A DNA stretch of 64,000 bases from NCBI GenBank assembly GCA_029721435.1, contig CM056576.1, positions 65,491,876 to 65,555,875 of the forward strand, given 5' to 3'. The stretch comes from Gymnothorax reevesii. Lineage: Eukaryota; Chordata; Actinopteri; Anguilliformes; Muraenidae. This document shows positions 1 through 9,823 of the stretch, in pieces (positions within the stretch are counted from its first letter, which is position 1; every line of letters begins with the position of its first letter). The notes under the pieces were generated by a model. The model ran no database searches and was not told the origin of the DNA. It saw only the letters and a program-made list of their open reading frames with translations. Position numbers and translations under genes: made by a program.

Positions 1-336
1 GAACGAGAGGTACCTCGCGGTGGAGGCAGTACTATGACAAAGCATACACGGATGCATGGAGGAAAAACGAGAGCCGCTAAAACAGGTTGGGGAGAATCCT
101 TTAGAGCGTCAGAGTCTTGAAACAATTCCGCGTTCGAGGGACTCAACAAGATTCCAGAATCCGTCCTCTAGGTACGCGAACACTTTCAGTTCTTCTAGGC
201 TGTCTTATCTGCGAGTAACCATGTAGAAACGAGCAGAGGATGTGGGAATGTAGGAGATATATATAGGCGTGGGGACGAATAAGACGGTACATTGGGAGTG
301 GCCCTGTTCATTAACCTACGTTATTGGGAACTCCCT
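1..336 (-). mobile_element. DIRS-like element, terminal fragment (second copy)
   Basis: From about base 90 this matches the end of the DIRS-like element at 22030-22276 in the same orientation. Shared blocks include the paired 'ggagtgg...gttcattaacct' stretch and a 'ggga(a)c.ccctttat' end. Only the outermost few hundred bases are in the window, so the rest of the element should lie to the left of base 1. No coding sequence is recognisable. The match was made by eye and is diverged. Confidence 0.6.
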
Positions 337-654
337 TTATTACGTTTCAGGTTGTTATTACATTTCGGGTTGCTACAGGGATTCCGAAGTTCCAGGATCA
401 AAATCAGGAGAAAGCCTAGCTCAGCAATCGTACAAACGAGGAAGAGTTCAGGTTTGAAAATTGAATTGGTTATGAGCCGAGTCAAGCATCACGCACAGAT
501 AAATGATTGATTCCGTTATCATTTTGACCCATGCTTTATTGTTGCCATGGAATAAGATTTTTTTCCAATGCCAGAAGGCACCTCACACATAACAAGCAAT
601 GACAATGGAGTAGATTTTGAATTATACAAAGAATGTCAAGATGAGAAGCTGAGA
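337..654. other. Stretch with no recognisable gene
   Basis: AT-rich sequence between the DIRS-like end and the SINE. Short open frames exist but show no family motif. Confidence 0.5.
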
Positions 655-955
655 TAAGGTACTTTATTGAACACTGTGGGGTAATTTGTCCTCTGCATTT
701 GACCAACCCTATTGTTAGGAGCGGTGGGCAGTCACAGCGCAGCACCCGAGGACCAACATTTCTAAAGCCAGGTCTTCAGTAAGGGGTACAGGTAGGAGTG
801 TTTCTATGATGCATGTTTTTCTGGGTGGGGGAAACCAGAGTATGGGAACATGAGGAGAAGATGCAAACTCCACACAGAAAGGCCCCAGGCTGGATTCAAA
901 TCTTCTTGCTGTGAGGCGGCAGTGCTAACCACTATGCCACTATGCTGGCCTTTTG
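655..955 (-). mobile_element. tRNA-headed SINE, complete but diverged
   Basis: Read on the minus strand it opens near 955 with a tRNA-like head: an A-box-like 'tggcatagtggttagc' and a B-box-like 'gatttgaatcc'. A conserved fish SINE body follows ('tggagtttgcat', 'ggtttcccccac'). It ends near 655 in 'caataaagtacc', the common fish retroposon tail. The length of about 300 bp is typical. The promoter boxes carry substitutions, so it is probably inactive. Recognition rests on remembered SINE consensus features. Confidence 0.7.
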
Positions 956-1141
956 GCAATATCAGGCTCTGGTCTTTTCTTTAGAGTCCAATGCAGGCTA
1001 TTAGTGTTGATTATTTTGGCGCGTCCTCTATTATCTGTGGTGCTAATTAAAGGCAGATTTGCTGAATGAGATTTACTTGGTGAGCCTCTCCATGGTGACA
1101 TTGCTATTTAGGGCCCGAGCACCAATGGTGTGAGGATCCTA

Positions 1142-2748
1142 TTGTAATTGTTAAAATTTTTCTTTTTTTTTTCTTGTTATTTTTAACCAAGTATTTTTGA
1201 ATGTTTGGAAGCCTTAACATGCTCAAAAACACACCAAATTTGTCTGGTCAAATTGGTCAACTTGTCTGGTCTGGTGAAAATGGACATATTTTAAAGTCAT
1301 TGCAAAAAAGAGAGGCAAAATGGCACCCCCTAGGAAATTTCAAAAAGACTTGGGGGTTAATTGGGTTTAATTTGTCGTAGGCCAACAAAATTTGGGACAC
1401 GCAAAAAAGTCTCTTGACGTCATGGTCCAACCCCAACAGGAAGTTATCTATTTTGATTTCAATTTTGGATTGCCGGAAATTTCCTCACCTCGTATTTTAA
1501 CTAACTGCTCCTAGGGATTTCGCCCAAACAACTTGCCATTTGGTACAGATCATCTGTACACCATGCTGATCAAAAGTTATGTAAAGAGTGTCTGTAGGTT
1601 AAACGGCATGGCTGCTAGGGCGTGACAAACTTTGGCGACTTTTCATGATTTCGTCATCTATTTTTCCAACGCCCACATACTTTATTCTAATAGCTTCAAA
1701 TTTCATTGACATAATGATTGATCCGTCTTGAACACCCCCAGATATTAATATTCCGCCTTACTCATAGCGCCCCTCGGTGGTAACAGGAAGTGACCTTTTT
1801 TTGCTCTACCATGTACTGATCCAACATAGCTGACCCCACCAACTTCATTCCACTTCTAAGACATGCAGAACAAGTTGTCGAAGCTGTATTATGAATGCTA
1901 GGAAGCTATGAGCAATGGCATCCGTCTGCCAGCATGGTGACTGTTGATCCCTCGCCATCAAATTACTTTTGTCTTTTTCATGCCTTTAACAAATTCATAA
2001 CCTCATAAAAATTGAAACACATGCCAGAATGGCGAGTACTTACATATGATAGGGGTGTTGCCCATGGGGGGGTGGGGGACCAAATGACCCTACAGCGCCC
2101 CCTTGAAATATTCTAAAACCCCTCCTCATAGAGCTTTTTTTGGAGTTGGTGGATGATAATTGTTATGCATGTAGAAGCTGTCCTGATGCGCAATAAAGCC
2201 TATGGCAGCCATTGTCTACACTAAACAGGATGTCGGCCATTTTGATTTTAATTTTGGATTATCTGCGATTTCCTCACCTTTTATATTAACCAACTACTCC
2301 TAGGAATTTTGCCCAAACGACTTCCCATTTGGATCAGATCATCTAGAGACCATGCTGCTCAAAAGTTGAGTAAAGAATGTCTGTAGGTCACGCCCCAGGG
2401 GCTCATTAGTTTAGGCACACACATCGTAGGGGCTGTGTCCTTCCTGCAGCAGCCTGGGTTCGGTTCCAGCTTCCCCATTCTTCTCCTCGGCTTTTCTGTC
2501 TCTCTCCACTGTACAGCTATTGAATAAAGGAAAAAATCTTTGAAAAAGGATGTCTGTAGGTCAAACGGAGTGGCTGCTAGGGCATGACAAACTTTGGCAA
2601 CTTTTTGTGATTTAGCCAACCATTCCTACGGCTCTCATGCCCATGTACTTTATCCTAACAGCTTCAAATCACATATACATGATGACCGCTCCGCCTTGAA
2701 CACCCCCAGGTGGTAACCGGAAGTTACCCTTCTTTTACCCCTCAGCCC
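1142..2748 (+). repeat. Long dispersed repeat R1, copy 1
   Basis: This unnamed repeat shares long blocks with 11940-12030 and 15991-16660. Examples are 'catgtactgatccaacatag', 'gttgcccatggggggg' and 'ccccaacaggaagt'. It is partly self-repetitive: a block at about 1430-1700 recurs at about 2219-2700 ('cctcacct', 'actcctagg', 'tctgtaggt', 'gacaaactttggc'). No coding capacity is visible. A 159-bp SINE sits inside it. I do not recognise the family name, and the outer limits are approximate. Confidence 0.7.
2391..2549 (+). mobile_element. Short tRNA-derived SINE with 14-bp target duplication
   Basis: The 159-bp insert is flanked by perfect 14-bp direct repeats 'atgtctgtaggtca' (2377-2390 and 2550-2563), the signature of LINE-assisted retroposition. 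The head is tRNA-like, with a B box 'ggttcggttcc' at 2457-2467 and a possible A box 'ttagtttagg' at 2406-2415. The tail is A-rich and contains 'gaataaagg'. The host is R1 copy 1; the uninterrupted R1 sequence at 1590-1605 shows the empty site. Confidence 0.85.
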
Positions 2749-2914
2749 CAAATAATTTGGGCTTTGGGGTATTGTTATTGTCAGCATTCATGGTGCTTTT
2801 TAAAGCATGCAAGTGTCCCACACCGTATGCACTAATGCATCCCCACACCATCAGAGATGCTGGCTTTTGAACTGAACACTAATAACAGGAGGGGTGGTCT
2901 TTCTCCTCTTTAGC
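2749..2914. repeat. Dispersed repeat fragment before the gypsy LTR
   Basis: A block of the kind common in fish genomes ('cccacaccgtatgcac', 'accatcagagatgctgg'). The family cannot be assigned from the sequence alone. It directly precedes the inferred LTR start. Confidence 0.4.
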
Positions 2915-3377
2915 TGTAATGTGGAAAGAAGCCACTAGATGGCAGTATTGACCTTTTTTTGTTAAGCCCAGACTGGAACTTGGTTTGGGCATGTCCTGGG
3001 CATGTCTGAGACAGAAAGTCCCAGAGAATTTTAAAAAAGTCAGGTGGGAGGGGTCTGCAAAAGAGTACATAAGGAGGAAAATTGAGAGAGTAAAGTAGTA
3101 GGAGAATTTGCAAAGAGAAGGATACGTTTGACCAGACCTGTCACTCTTTTCAAGACCTGTGAAGCTTTTTGTGGATTTTTGCCTGTGTTGGAGCATTTTC
3201 CTCACCCGGAACATCACCAAACAACCCCATCTCAAGGGACTGTAAATATTTTTTTTCTTGTATATTATCAATCTTGGTCAGTAGTATAAATTGTAGGTTA
3301 GTGTTAGTCTTTGATTTAAATCTGTTTTAGTTTTAAAATTTTGTTTGTCATCCCTTGCTCTCATAAATGTCATAACA
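2915..3377 (+). repeat. 5' LTR of the Gmr1-like element (inferred)
   Basis: Starts 'tgtaatgtgg' and ends 'cataaca', giving TG...CA ends directly before a primer-binding-like site. There is no second copy in the window to confirm the limits, because the 3' LTR is absent. It contains 'agtacataaggagg', a possible weak TATA-like region. The limits are inference. Confidence 0.6.
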
Positions 3378-3379
3378 AA

Positions 3380-3400
3380 TTGGGGGGACTCGTTGGGATA
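3380..3400 (+). other. Primer-binding site
   Basis: 'ttggggggactcgttggga', two bases after the inferred LTR. It resembles the complement of the 3' end of tRNA-Pro (TGGGGG then CTCGTCCGGGAT) with a few mismatches. This supports the LTR end at 3377. Confidence 0.6.
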
Positions 3401-3480
3401 GACCAATGTTTGAGTCATGAATTAAAAATCAAAAATTTCAACTTGTAAAATTGTTTTTTGAATATTCCAATATATATACT

Positions 3481-4981
3481 GAGTACAAATGAAAACGCAC
3501 CACTCACAAAATCTGGAATAGCTCCACGGGTTGATATGTTAAGCATATACGTATGATGCATTTGAGATAATGAATGATTTAAGAAGACATGTAAACATCA
3601 TTCAATTTCAATCACGATAATGTTAATGGGCGAGAGAGGTTTAACTGGTGTAAGGGGTCAAACAGGAAAGTCAATAACGGGTGTGACCGCCATTTGCATT
3701 GACACATGCGGTGCATCGTCGTCGCATGGAGTTGATCAGTCTCTGGATAGTGTTCTGAGGGATAGCATTCCACTCCTGAACAAGGTCAACCTCAAGTTCT
3801 CGGATGTTGTCCATCTGGCGTCGACGTGAAAGACGTCGTCCAATTTCATCCCATAAGTGCTCGATAGGGGAGAGGTCGGGTGACAGAGCTGGCCACTGAA
3901 GCATGGGGATGTTCTGCTGTGCAAGGTACTGCACGGACACCCTTGCAGTGTGTGCCCTAGCGTTGTCCTGTTGGAACGTGTTGACATCGTGGTGTTGGTT
4001 GGAGAATGGCACAAAATGGTTCTGCAGTATCTGGTCCCGGTAGTAAACGCCGTTCACCCTTCCTCTGCAGATATGGAGAGGGGTTCTCTGATGGTAGCTT
4101 ATTCCACCCCACACCATAACGCTGCCACCACCCCAACGGTCTGTTTGAATGACACAATCAGCGTTATAACGTTCACCACGTTTCTGCCAAACACATATAC
4201 GGCCATCTTCGTTCCTTAAGTGAAATTGTGACTCATCAGAAAAGATGACACCGTGCAATTGTCGTAGTCGCCAATTCTGGTGCCTATTTGCCCACTATAG
4301 ACGCTGGTTTCGGTGACGATCCGTCAATATGGGGCCGAAATAAGGACGTCGAGCACGCAGGCCTGCAGCTCGCAGGCGGTTCTGTACGGAGTTGGGGTGA
4401 ATGAATCCACGTTGTCCTTGGACTTGAGCAGCCGTTCTTGTCGCTGGTAGTGTTCGGTCTCGGACATGATCCCGTACGATCTGACGGTCCTGACGTGCCG
4501 TTGTCACACGTTGTTGACCCGGTCGAGGACGGTCCCGAGTGCTCCCTGTTTGCAGAAACCTTTGATGGAGTGTTGCGATCGTTGTGTGAGCGCTGTGTAT
4601 TCATCTGGCAATTTCCCTGGTGCTGGCGCCAATTTGAACTATGCCTATGGCACGTTCCCGTTCAGGGGCTTTAAGTCGCGGCACAGTGTTGACGTTTCAC
4701 AAGTATCAGTGAAGAAGTGTGATTTTATTCGGACTCACATGCTTTTAAAGGCAATGTGTGCACAAATTCAGAGTGAAATTCATTTTTCCCATGGTGTGCG
4801 TGCAAGATGTTGCGTTTTTGCAAAAAATTGCCTAGCGTTACCGTTAACTTGAAATTCTCGCATTTCTTGCACCTGGCATGTCGGGTGACGTCACTGTAGT
4901 GTTGTTGTTGTATAAAAATTATATTGAAGTTCATTTGAACTTCAATGTTGACTTTTTTCAAATAGTGCGTTTTCATTTGTA

Positions 4982-4984
<3 letters not shown>
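3481..4984 (-). mobile_element. Tc1-like element A, inserted in the gypsy leader
   Basis: The 1.5-kb element has perfect 20-bp terminal inverted repeats, 'gagtacaaatgaaaacgcac' at 3481-3500 and its complement at 4965-4984. TA dinucleotides lie at or near both ends, but the right flank is a (TA)n run, so the exact target duplication is ambiguous. It carries a DD34E transposase on the minus strand. The element separates the gypsy primer-binding site from gag. Its protein differs from the other Tc1 families here and looks like a separate lineage. Confidence 0.9.
3671..4675 (-). pseudogene. Tc1-like transposase A (DD34E), two in-frame stops
   Basis: One continuous minus-strand frame encodes a helix-turn-helix DNA-binding region followed by the catalytic domain that cuts and joins DNA at TA sites. 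The catalytic residues are all visible: SDESQF (first Asp), QQDNARAH (second Asp) and SPIEHLW (Glu), with 34 residues between the last two. The frame has no frameshift but has a TGA at 4603-4601 in the helix-turn-helix and a TAG at 4297-4295 before the catalytic core. The longest open part is 195 residues (4258-3671), ending in NGGHTRY, as is usual for the family. Two stops make it inactive, though decay is otherwise light. Confidence 0.9.

Positions 4985-5014
<30 letters not shown>
4985..5014. repeat. (TA)n microsatellite
   Basis: About 15 TA units directly abut the right end of Tc1-like element A. It may be the original insertion target or a later expansion of the TA duplication. Confidence 0.95.
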
Positions 5015-5016
<2 letters not shown>

Positions 5017-5025
5017 TCAACAGCA

Positions 5026-5760
5026 ATGGATGATTTCTTGGCATCACCAACCGTAAAGTTTTGAAGTCTTTTAAAAAGACAGAACTGCTAGAAATATGCA
5101 GACATTTTGAGCTGACAGAGGTAAAACCAGCCATGCGAAAAGCAAGACTGGTTAGACAGATTGTTGTATATTACATTGATGAAAATGTGTTTGCACCAGG
5201 AGATCTGGAACAGTTTCCAGTGGAAAATCAAAATATAGAAATGGAACTTTTTGTAAATTAAAAATGCTCGAAATAGAAAGGGAGGAAAAAGAAAAACAAA
5301 GAGAATTTGCGAGGGCAGAAAAAGAAAAACAAAGGCAGTTTGAGTTCGAAAAATTAGCAAGACAGAGAGATTTCCATTTACAGAAATTCGATAGAGAAAA
5401 AAGGCTCCAAATGGAGCAACTAAAAATTTAAATTTTACATTTAAAATTGAAGCTAAAAACTAATTTTGTGCTAGCCAGGAGGTAAAACTGGTGCCTTTTT
5501 TTTCGATGAAGGACGTTGATAACTATTTCCAGTGCTTTGAAGAGGTAGCTAAAAGTTTTCAGTGGCCAGAGGAACACTGGCACACTGTCCTCAAAAGTAA
5601 AGCTCAACAAGCCTATTCGGCTTTGTCTGCAGATAATTCCTCTGATTATGAGGTTCTCAAAAAGGTTATTTTGAGAGCTTATGAGTTGGTTCCAGAAGCT
5701 CACCGACAGAAATTCAAAGGTCTGAAGAAATCTTACAATCAGACTTGTGTGGAATTTTAA
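5026..5760 (+). pseudogene. gag: gag of the Gmr1-like element (basic N-terminus, coil, SCAN-like capsid)
   Basis: A likely start ATG lies at 5026. Reading then moves between frames. 5061-5261 encodes a small basic/hydrophobic domain. 5264-5431 encodes 55 highly charged residues (EREEKEKQ, then REKRLQMEQL) that should form a coiled coil. 5491-5760 encodes 89 residues with the SCAN-like pattern: F..CFEEVAKSFQWP, then W, then LRAYELVPEAHRQKF. Gag builds the particle that packages element RNA. The SCAN dimerisation domain of vertebrate zinc-finger proteins is known to derive from a Gmr1-type capsid, which fits. Frameshifts at about 5060 and 5262 and a stop at 5758 break the gene. Confidence 0.75.
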
Positions 5761-6906
5761 AGAGAAGAAGGTTTGCTTTGAGCGCTGGTGTACTTCTATG
5801 GAGGTCAAGGATGATTTCAACTCACTAAAAGAGATGGTGTTAGTTGAAGAATTCAAGAACTGTGTCAACTAGGATGATATTAAGACCTACCTTAATGAGA
5901 AGCAAGCACTGAATTTGCAGATGAATATGTTCTCACACATAAGTAAAAATTTCAGTATAGCAGTAACAATAGATGGTTCCAATTTCAGAAAAAGGGAAAT
6001 GGTGATACCCAAGATTCCTCACCCAAAGACAAATCTGGTGATGGTGCTCAGATATCCAGTCACAGGTCTGATCAAAGTGAGAAAGCTGACAGTGACAAAA
6101 GTGGTCTAGTTTGCAATTATTGCAAGAAATCTGGTCATGTTACAACTAACTGTTGGTTCCTTAAAGCTAAGAAAGAAAAGGATACCAAACCAAATGCCTT
6201 TGTGAAGACAAGGTTAGAAACCCCTGTAGTAGATGACCGATCTGCTAAATTGCCTGCTCCTTCTGGGGCTAAAAAGCCTGATACTGCTGACTTCGTGAGG
6301 GAGGAATTTCTTCCATTTGTGTCAGAGGGATTTGTGGCTCTAAATGAGCATTCTCCTCCTATCCCCATATATATCATAATGGATACCGAAGCTTCTCAGT
6401 CACTTTTGTTGATCGACTCCTTAGAGTTATGTGATGAGACCAGTTCTGCGGATTTCATACTTGTACAAGGTATTGAAGGGAGGACTGTATCTGTACCTCT
6501 GCGCTCTATATTCTTGAATTCAGATTTAGTTACAGGACAGGTAAAGGTGGGACTTATGTCAAGTCTACCTATCAAGGGTGTTTCTCTGTTGCTAGGCAAT
6601 GACCTGGCTGGGGGCAATGTAGTTCCCCCTGTTCATCTTACTTCACAGCCGAACACTGAAGATGGCGATGAAGACCCATCTCTGTATCTTTCCTGTGCAG
6701 TGACCCGTGCTATGGCCAAGAAGGCTCAAGAAGAAAATAATGTGGTGCCGTCCAGCACATTGAATAGTCATGACTCAGGTGGTTCGCCTCATGACTCTGT
6801 TCGGCCTACTATGGTTTCTCCGCTTGAGGACTTATCAGATACTTTTATCAGTTCTCTGTTCAGCCAGCCAGATGGGTCTGGTGATTCTGATGTGTCTGGA
6901 GACTAG
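5761..6906 (+). pseudogene. pro: gag C-terminus with CCHC knuckle and protease
   Basis: After a decayed stretch, one frame from about 6000 to 6906 holds a CCHC zinc knuckle at 6112-6153 (C-X2-C-X4-H-X4-C, 'CNYCKKSGHVTTNC'), which binds RNA. An aspartic protease follows, with active-site motif at 6382-6390. There the usual DTG reads DTE (followed by ASQSLLL), a change expected to abolish catalysis. The segment LLLGNDLAGG further on matches the second half of retroelement proteases. The frame ends at 6904-6906, just before the integrase region. Gag and protease appear to share a frame here. Confidence 0.8.
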
Positions 6907-7427
6907 TCTCTGTCCAGAAAGCGGTTGATTGAGGAGCAAACTAATGATCCTGAAATTTGTGTACTAAAGAGGAGAGCCCTTCCCGATAAAGAAATAGACG
7001 CAGTTCCAGTTGGGTATTATCTCAAGGATGGTATGTTAATGCGGATGTGGCGCCCTCCTGATATCCCAGCCAATCCAGGTTGGGCAGTGGTTATACAAAT
7101 TGTTTTTTCCGAAGGTCTACAGGAACGAGATCTTAACAATGGCTCACAGTTTACCTTAAGGAGATCATCTTGGTGTTAACAAGACTGTTGACAAGATCAT
7201 GAAACACTTCTTCTGGCCCGGGCTTCGGAAAGACGTTTCCAACTTTTGCAAAACCCGTCACACTTGTCAGGTAGTTGGGAAACACCAGTTAGACCCACCT
7301 GTAGCTCCACTGCAGCCTATCCCAGTATTTGGGGAGGCCTTCTCGAAGGTCATTGTTGATTGTATTGGTCCATTACCCAAGACTAGAAATGTAAATCAGT
7401 ACTTGTTGACAATAATGTGTGCATCTA

Positions 7428-8986
7428 CAAAACCCAAAACCTGTGAAGTGGGCACGTTGTGTAAATAGTAAATAAAAAAAGAATGCAGTGATTTGCAAAT
7501 CCTTTTCAACCTATATTCAATTAAATACACTGCAAAGACAAGTTACTTAATGTTCGAACAGGTAGACTTTGTAATTTTTTGCAAATATTAGCTCATTTAG
7601 AATTTGATGCCTGCAACATGTTTCAAAAAACCTGGCACAGGTGGCAAAAAAGACTGAGAGAGTTGAGGAATGCTCATCAAACACTTATTGGTACAGGTGG
7701 GTGCCATGATTGGGTATAAAAGCAGCTTCCCTGAAATGCTCAGTCATTCACAAACAAGGATGAGGCGAGGGTTACCACTTAGTGAACAAATGCGTGAGCT
7801 GATTGTCGAACAGTTTAAAAACAACATTCCTCAACGAGCTATTGCAAGAAATTAAGAGATTTCATCATCTACGGTCCGTAATATCGTCAAAAGGTTCAGA
7901 GAATCTGTAGAAATCACTGCACGTAAGCGACAAGGCCGAAAATCAACACTGAATGCCCGTGACCTTCAATCCCTCAGGCGGTACTGCATCAAAAACCGAC
8001 ATCAGTGTGTGAAGGACATCACCACATGGGCTCAGGAACACTTCAGAAAACCACTGTCAGTAACTACAGTTCGTCGCTATATCTGCAAGTGCAAGTTAAA
8101 ACTCTACATTACTAAGCGAAAGATTTATCAACAGCACCCAGAAACGCCGCCGGCTTCGCTGGGCCCAAGCTCATCTAAGATGGACTGATGCAAAGTGGAA
8201 AAGTGTTCTGTGGTCTGACGAGTCCACATTTCAAATTGTTTTTGGAAACTGTGGACGTCGTGTCCTCCGGACCAAAGAGGAAAAGAACCATCCAGACTGT
8301 TAAAGGCGCAAAGTTCAAAAGCCAGCATCTGTGATGGTATGGGGGTGTATTAGTGCCGAAGGCATGGGCAACTTGCACCATTAATGCTGAAAGGTACATA
8401 CAGGTTTAGGAGCAACATATGTTGCCATCCAAGTAACGTCTTTTTCATGGACGCCCCTGCTTATTTCAGCAAGACAATGCCAAGCCACATTTTGCACGTG
8501 TTACAAGAGCATGGCTCCGTAGTAAAAGAGTGCGGGTACTAGACTGGCCTGCCTGTAGTCCAGACCTGTCTCCCATTGAAAATGTGTGGCGCATTATGAA
8601 GCGTAAAATACGACAGTGGAGACCCCGGACTGTTGAACAACTTTAGCTGTACAGCAAGCAAGAATGGGAAAGAGTTCCAACTGAGAAGTTTCAAAAATTG
8701 GTCTCCTCATTTCCCAAATGTTTACTGAGTGTCGTTAAAAGGAAAGGCGATGTAACACCATGGTAAAAAGGCCCCTGTGCCAACTTTTTTTGCACTGTGT
8801 TGCTGCCTTTAAATTCTAAGTTAATGATTATTTGCAAAAAAAAAAAGTTTCTCAGTTTGAACATTAAACATCTTGTCTTTGCAGTGTATTCAATTGAATA
8901 TAAGTTGAAAAGGATTCACAAATCATTGTATTCTGTTTTTATCTTCGATTTACATAACGTGCCAACTTCACTGGTTTTGGGTTTTG
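7428..8986 (+). mobile_element. Tc1-like element B1 inside the gypsy integrase
   Basis: The 1559-bp element starts 'caaaacccaaaacc' and ends with the inverted complement '...ggttttgggttttg'. It is flanked by TA at 7426-7427 and 8987-8988. It belongs to the same family as B2 (51946-53493), with long near-identical runs. The coding strand is plus. Subterminal sequence 'gatttgcaaatc' near the left end is partly mirrored near the right. The insertion codon can be read exactly from the interrupted integrase. Confidence 0.95.
7669..8766 (+). pseudogene. Tc1-like transposase B1 (DD34E), degenerate
   Basis: The N-terminal helix-turn-helix is recognisable at 7766-7855 (LSEQMRELIVEQF, IPQRAIARN) and ends at a TAA at 7853. 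Downstream, frame changes separate the first catalytic block (WSDEST, about 8212), the second (QQDN, about 8470) and the Glu block (SPIENVW, about 8570). The C-terminus is also broken. The sibling copy B2 keeps more of the frame, so B1 has acquired its own lesions since insertion. Inactive. Confidence 0.85.
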
Positions 8987-9823
8987 TACCAGATTCCCTG
9001 AAGCCATACCTCTACGCAACATCAAGGCATCTGCAATCTCGAAGGCTTTGATAAAATTCTTCATGATATATGGCCTTCCCAGGGAAATTCAGTCAGACCA
9101 AGGTAGCAATTTCTCTTCCAAATTGTTTCAGCAGGTTGTGTGTGAACTAGGTGCGAAGCAGATTCTCTCGAGTGCCTATCATCCAGAGAGTCAGGGTGCC
9201 TTAGAGCGGTTTCATTCCACTCTCAAGACCATGATGAGGACTTACTGTTATGACCATGAGAAAGACTGGGATGAAGGTGTTCATTTGCTGTTGTTTGCAG
9301 CAGGATTCAGTCCGTTTGAGCTAGTGTTTAGCCATGAAGTGAGAGGACCCTTGCTATTGTTGAGTGAACAATGGCAAGAGAAAGAGCCACATATCAGTCT
9401 GTTAGACCATGTTAGCAAGTTGAAGGAAAGCTTTCCTGCAGCATGTGACCTAGCTAAAGAGAACTTGAAATCAAGTCAGGGAAAAATGAAAACTTGGTAT
9501 GATCATAAGGCTAGAAGCCGTGAGTTTAAACCAGGAGACAAGGTCCTTGTGTTGTTTCCCTTGCAGTCCAATCCATTGCAGGCTAGATTTCATGGTCCTT
9601 ATGAAATTCTAACAAAACTCAATTATCTCAATTACATTGTGAAGACGCCAGATAGGAGAAAGCAAAACAGTTGTGTCACATTAACATGCTGAAGCCTTAT
9701 CATGACAGAAATGCTAGGGTTGCAGCTATCACTTCAGATCCTCCTATGGCCCAGACTTAAGAAGATGAGGGGGAGTTTCAAGTTGATGAACCTAGAATTA
9801 AAGCTGAAGCTCTTTCAGGTAAA

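Larger units (their letters stand above)
6925..9692 (+). pseudogene. int: Integrase of the Gmr1-like element, split by a Tc1 insertion
   Basis: Integrase inserts element cDNA into chromosomes. The parts are: N-terminal domain (6925-7179), a zinc-binding region whose C-X2-C reads RHTC because one Cys is lost (CKTRHTCQ, about 7250), first catalytic Asp (VDCIGPLPK), then element B1 (7428-8986). The protein resumes at 8989 with second Asp (QSDQGSNF) and Glu (ESQGALERFH). The C-terminal part has FKPGDKVLVL and FHGPYEI, typical of the integrase tail. Removing B1 and one TA rejoins the codons in frame. Other damage includes a frameshift near 7110-7200. Its position before reverse transcriptase is diagnostic for Gmr1-like elements. 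Confidence 0.9.

Noticed and set aside
2879..3271. 130-residue minus-strand open frame
   Set aside because: Lies antisense over the inferred gypsy 5' LTR; no homology recognised.
8128..8399. Minus-strand open frames in elements B1 and B2 conserved with each other
   Set aside because: Shared only because both copies descend from one transposon; the plus strand carries the real transposase motifs.
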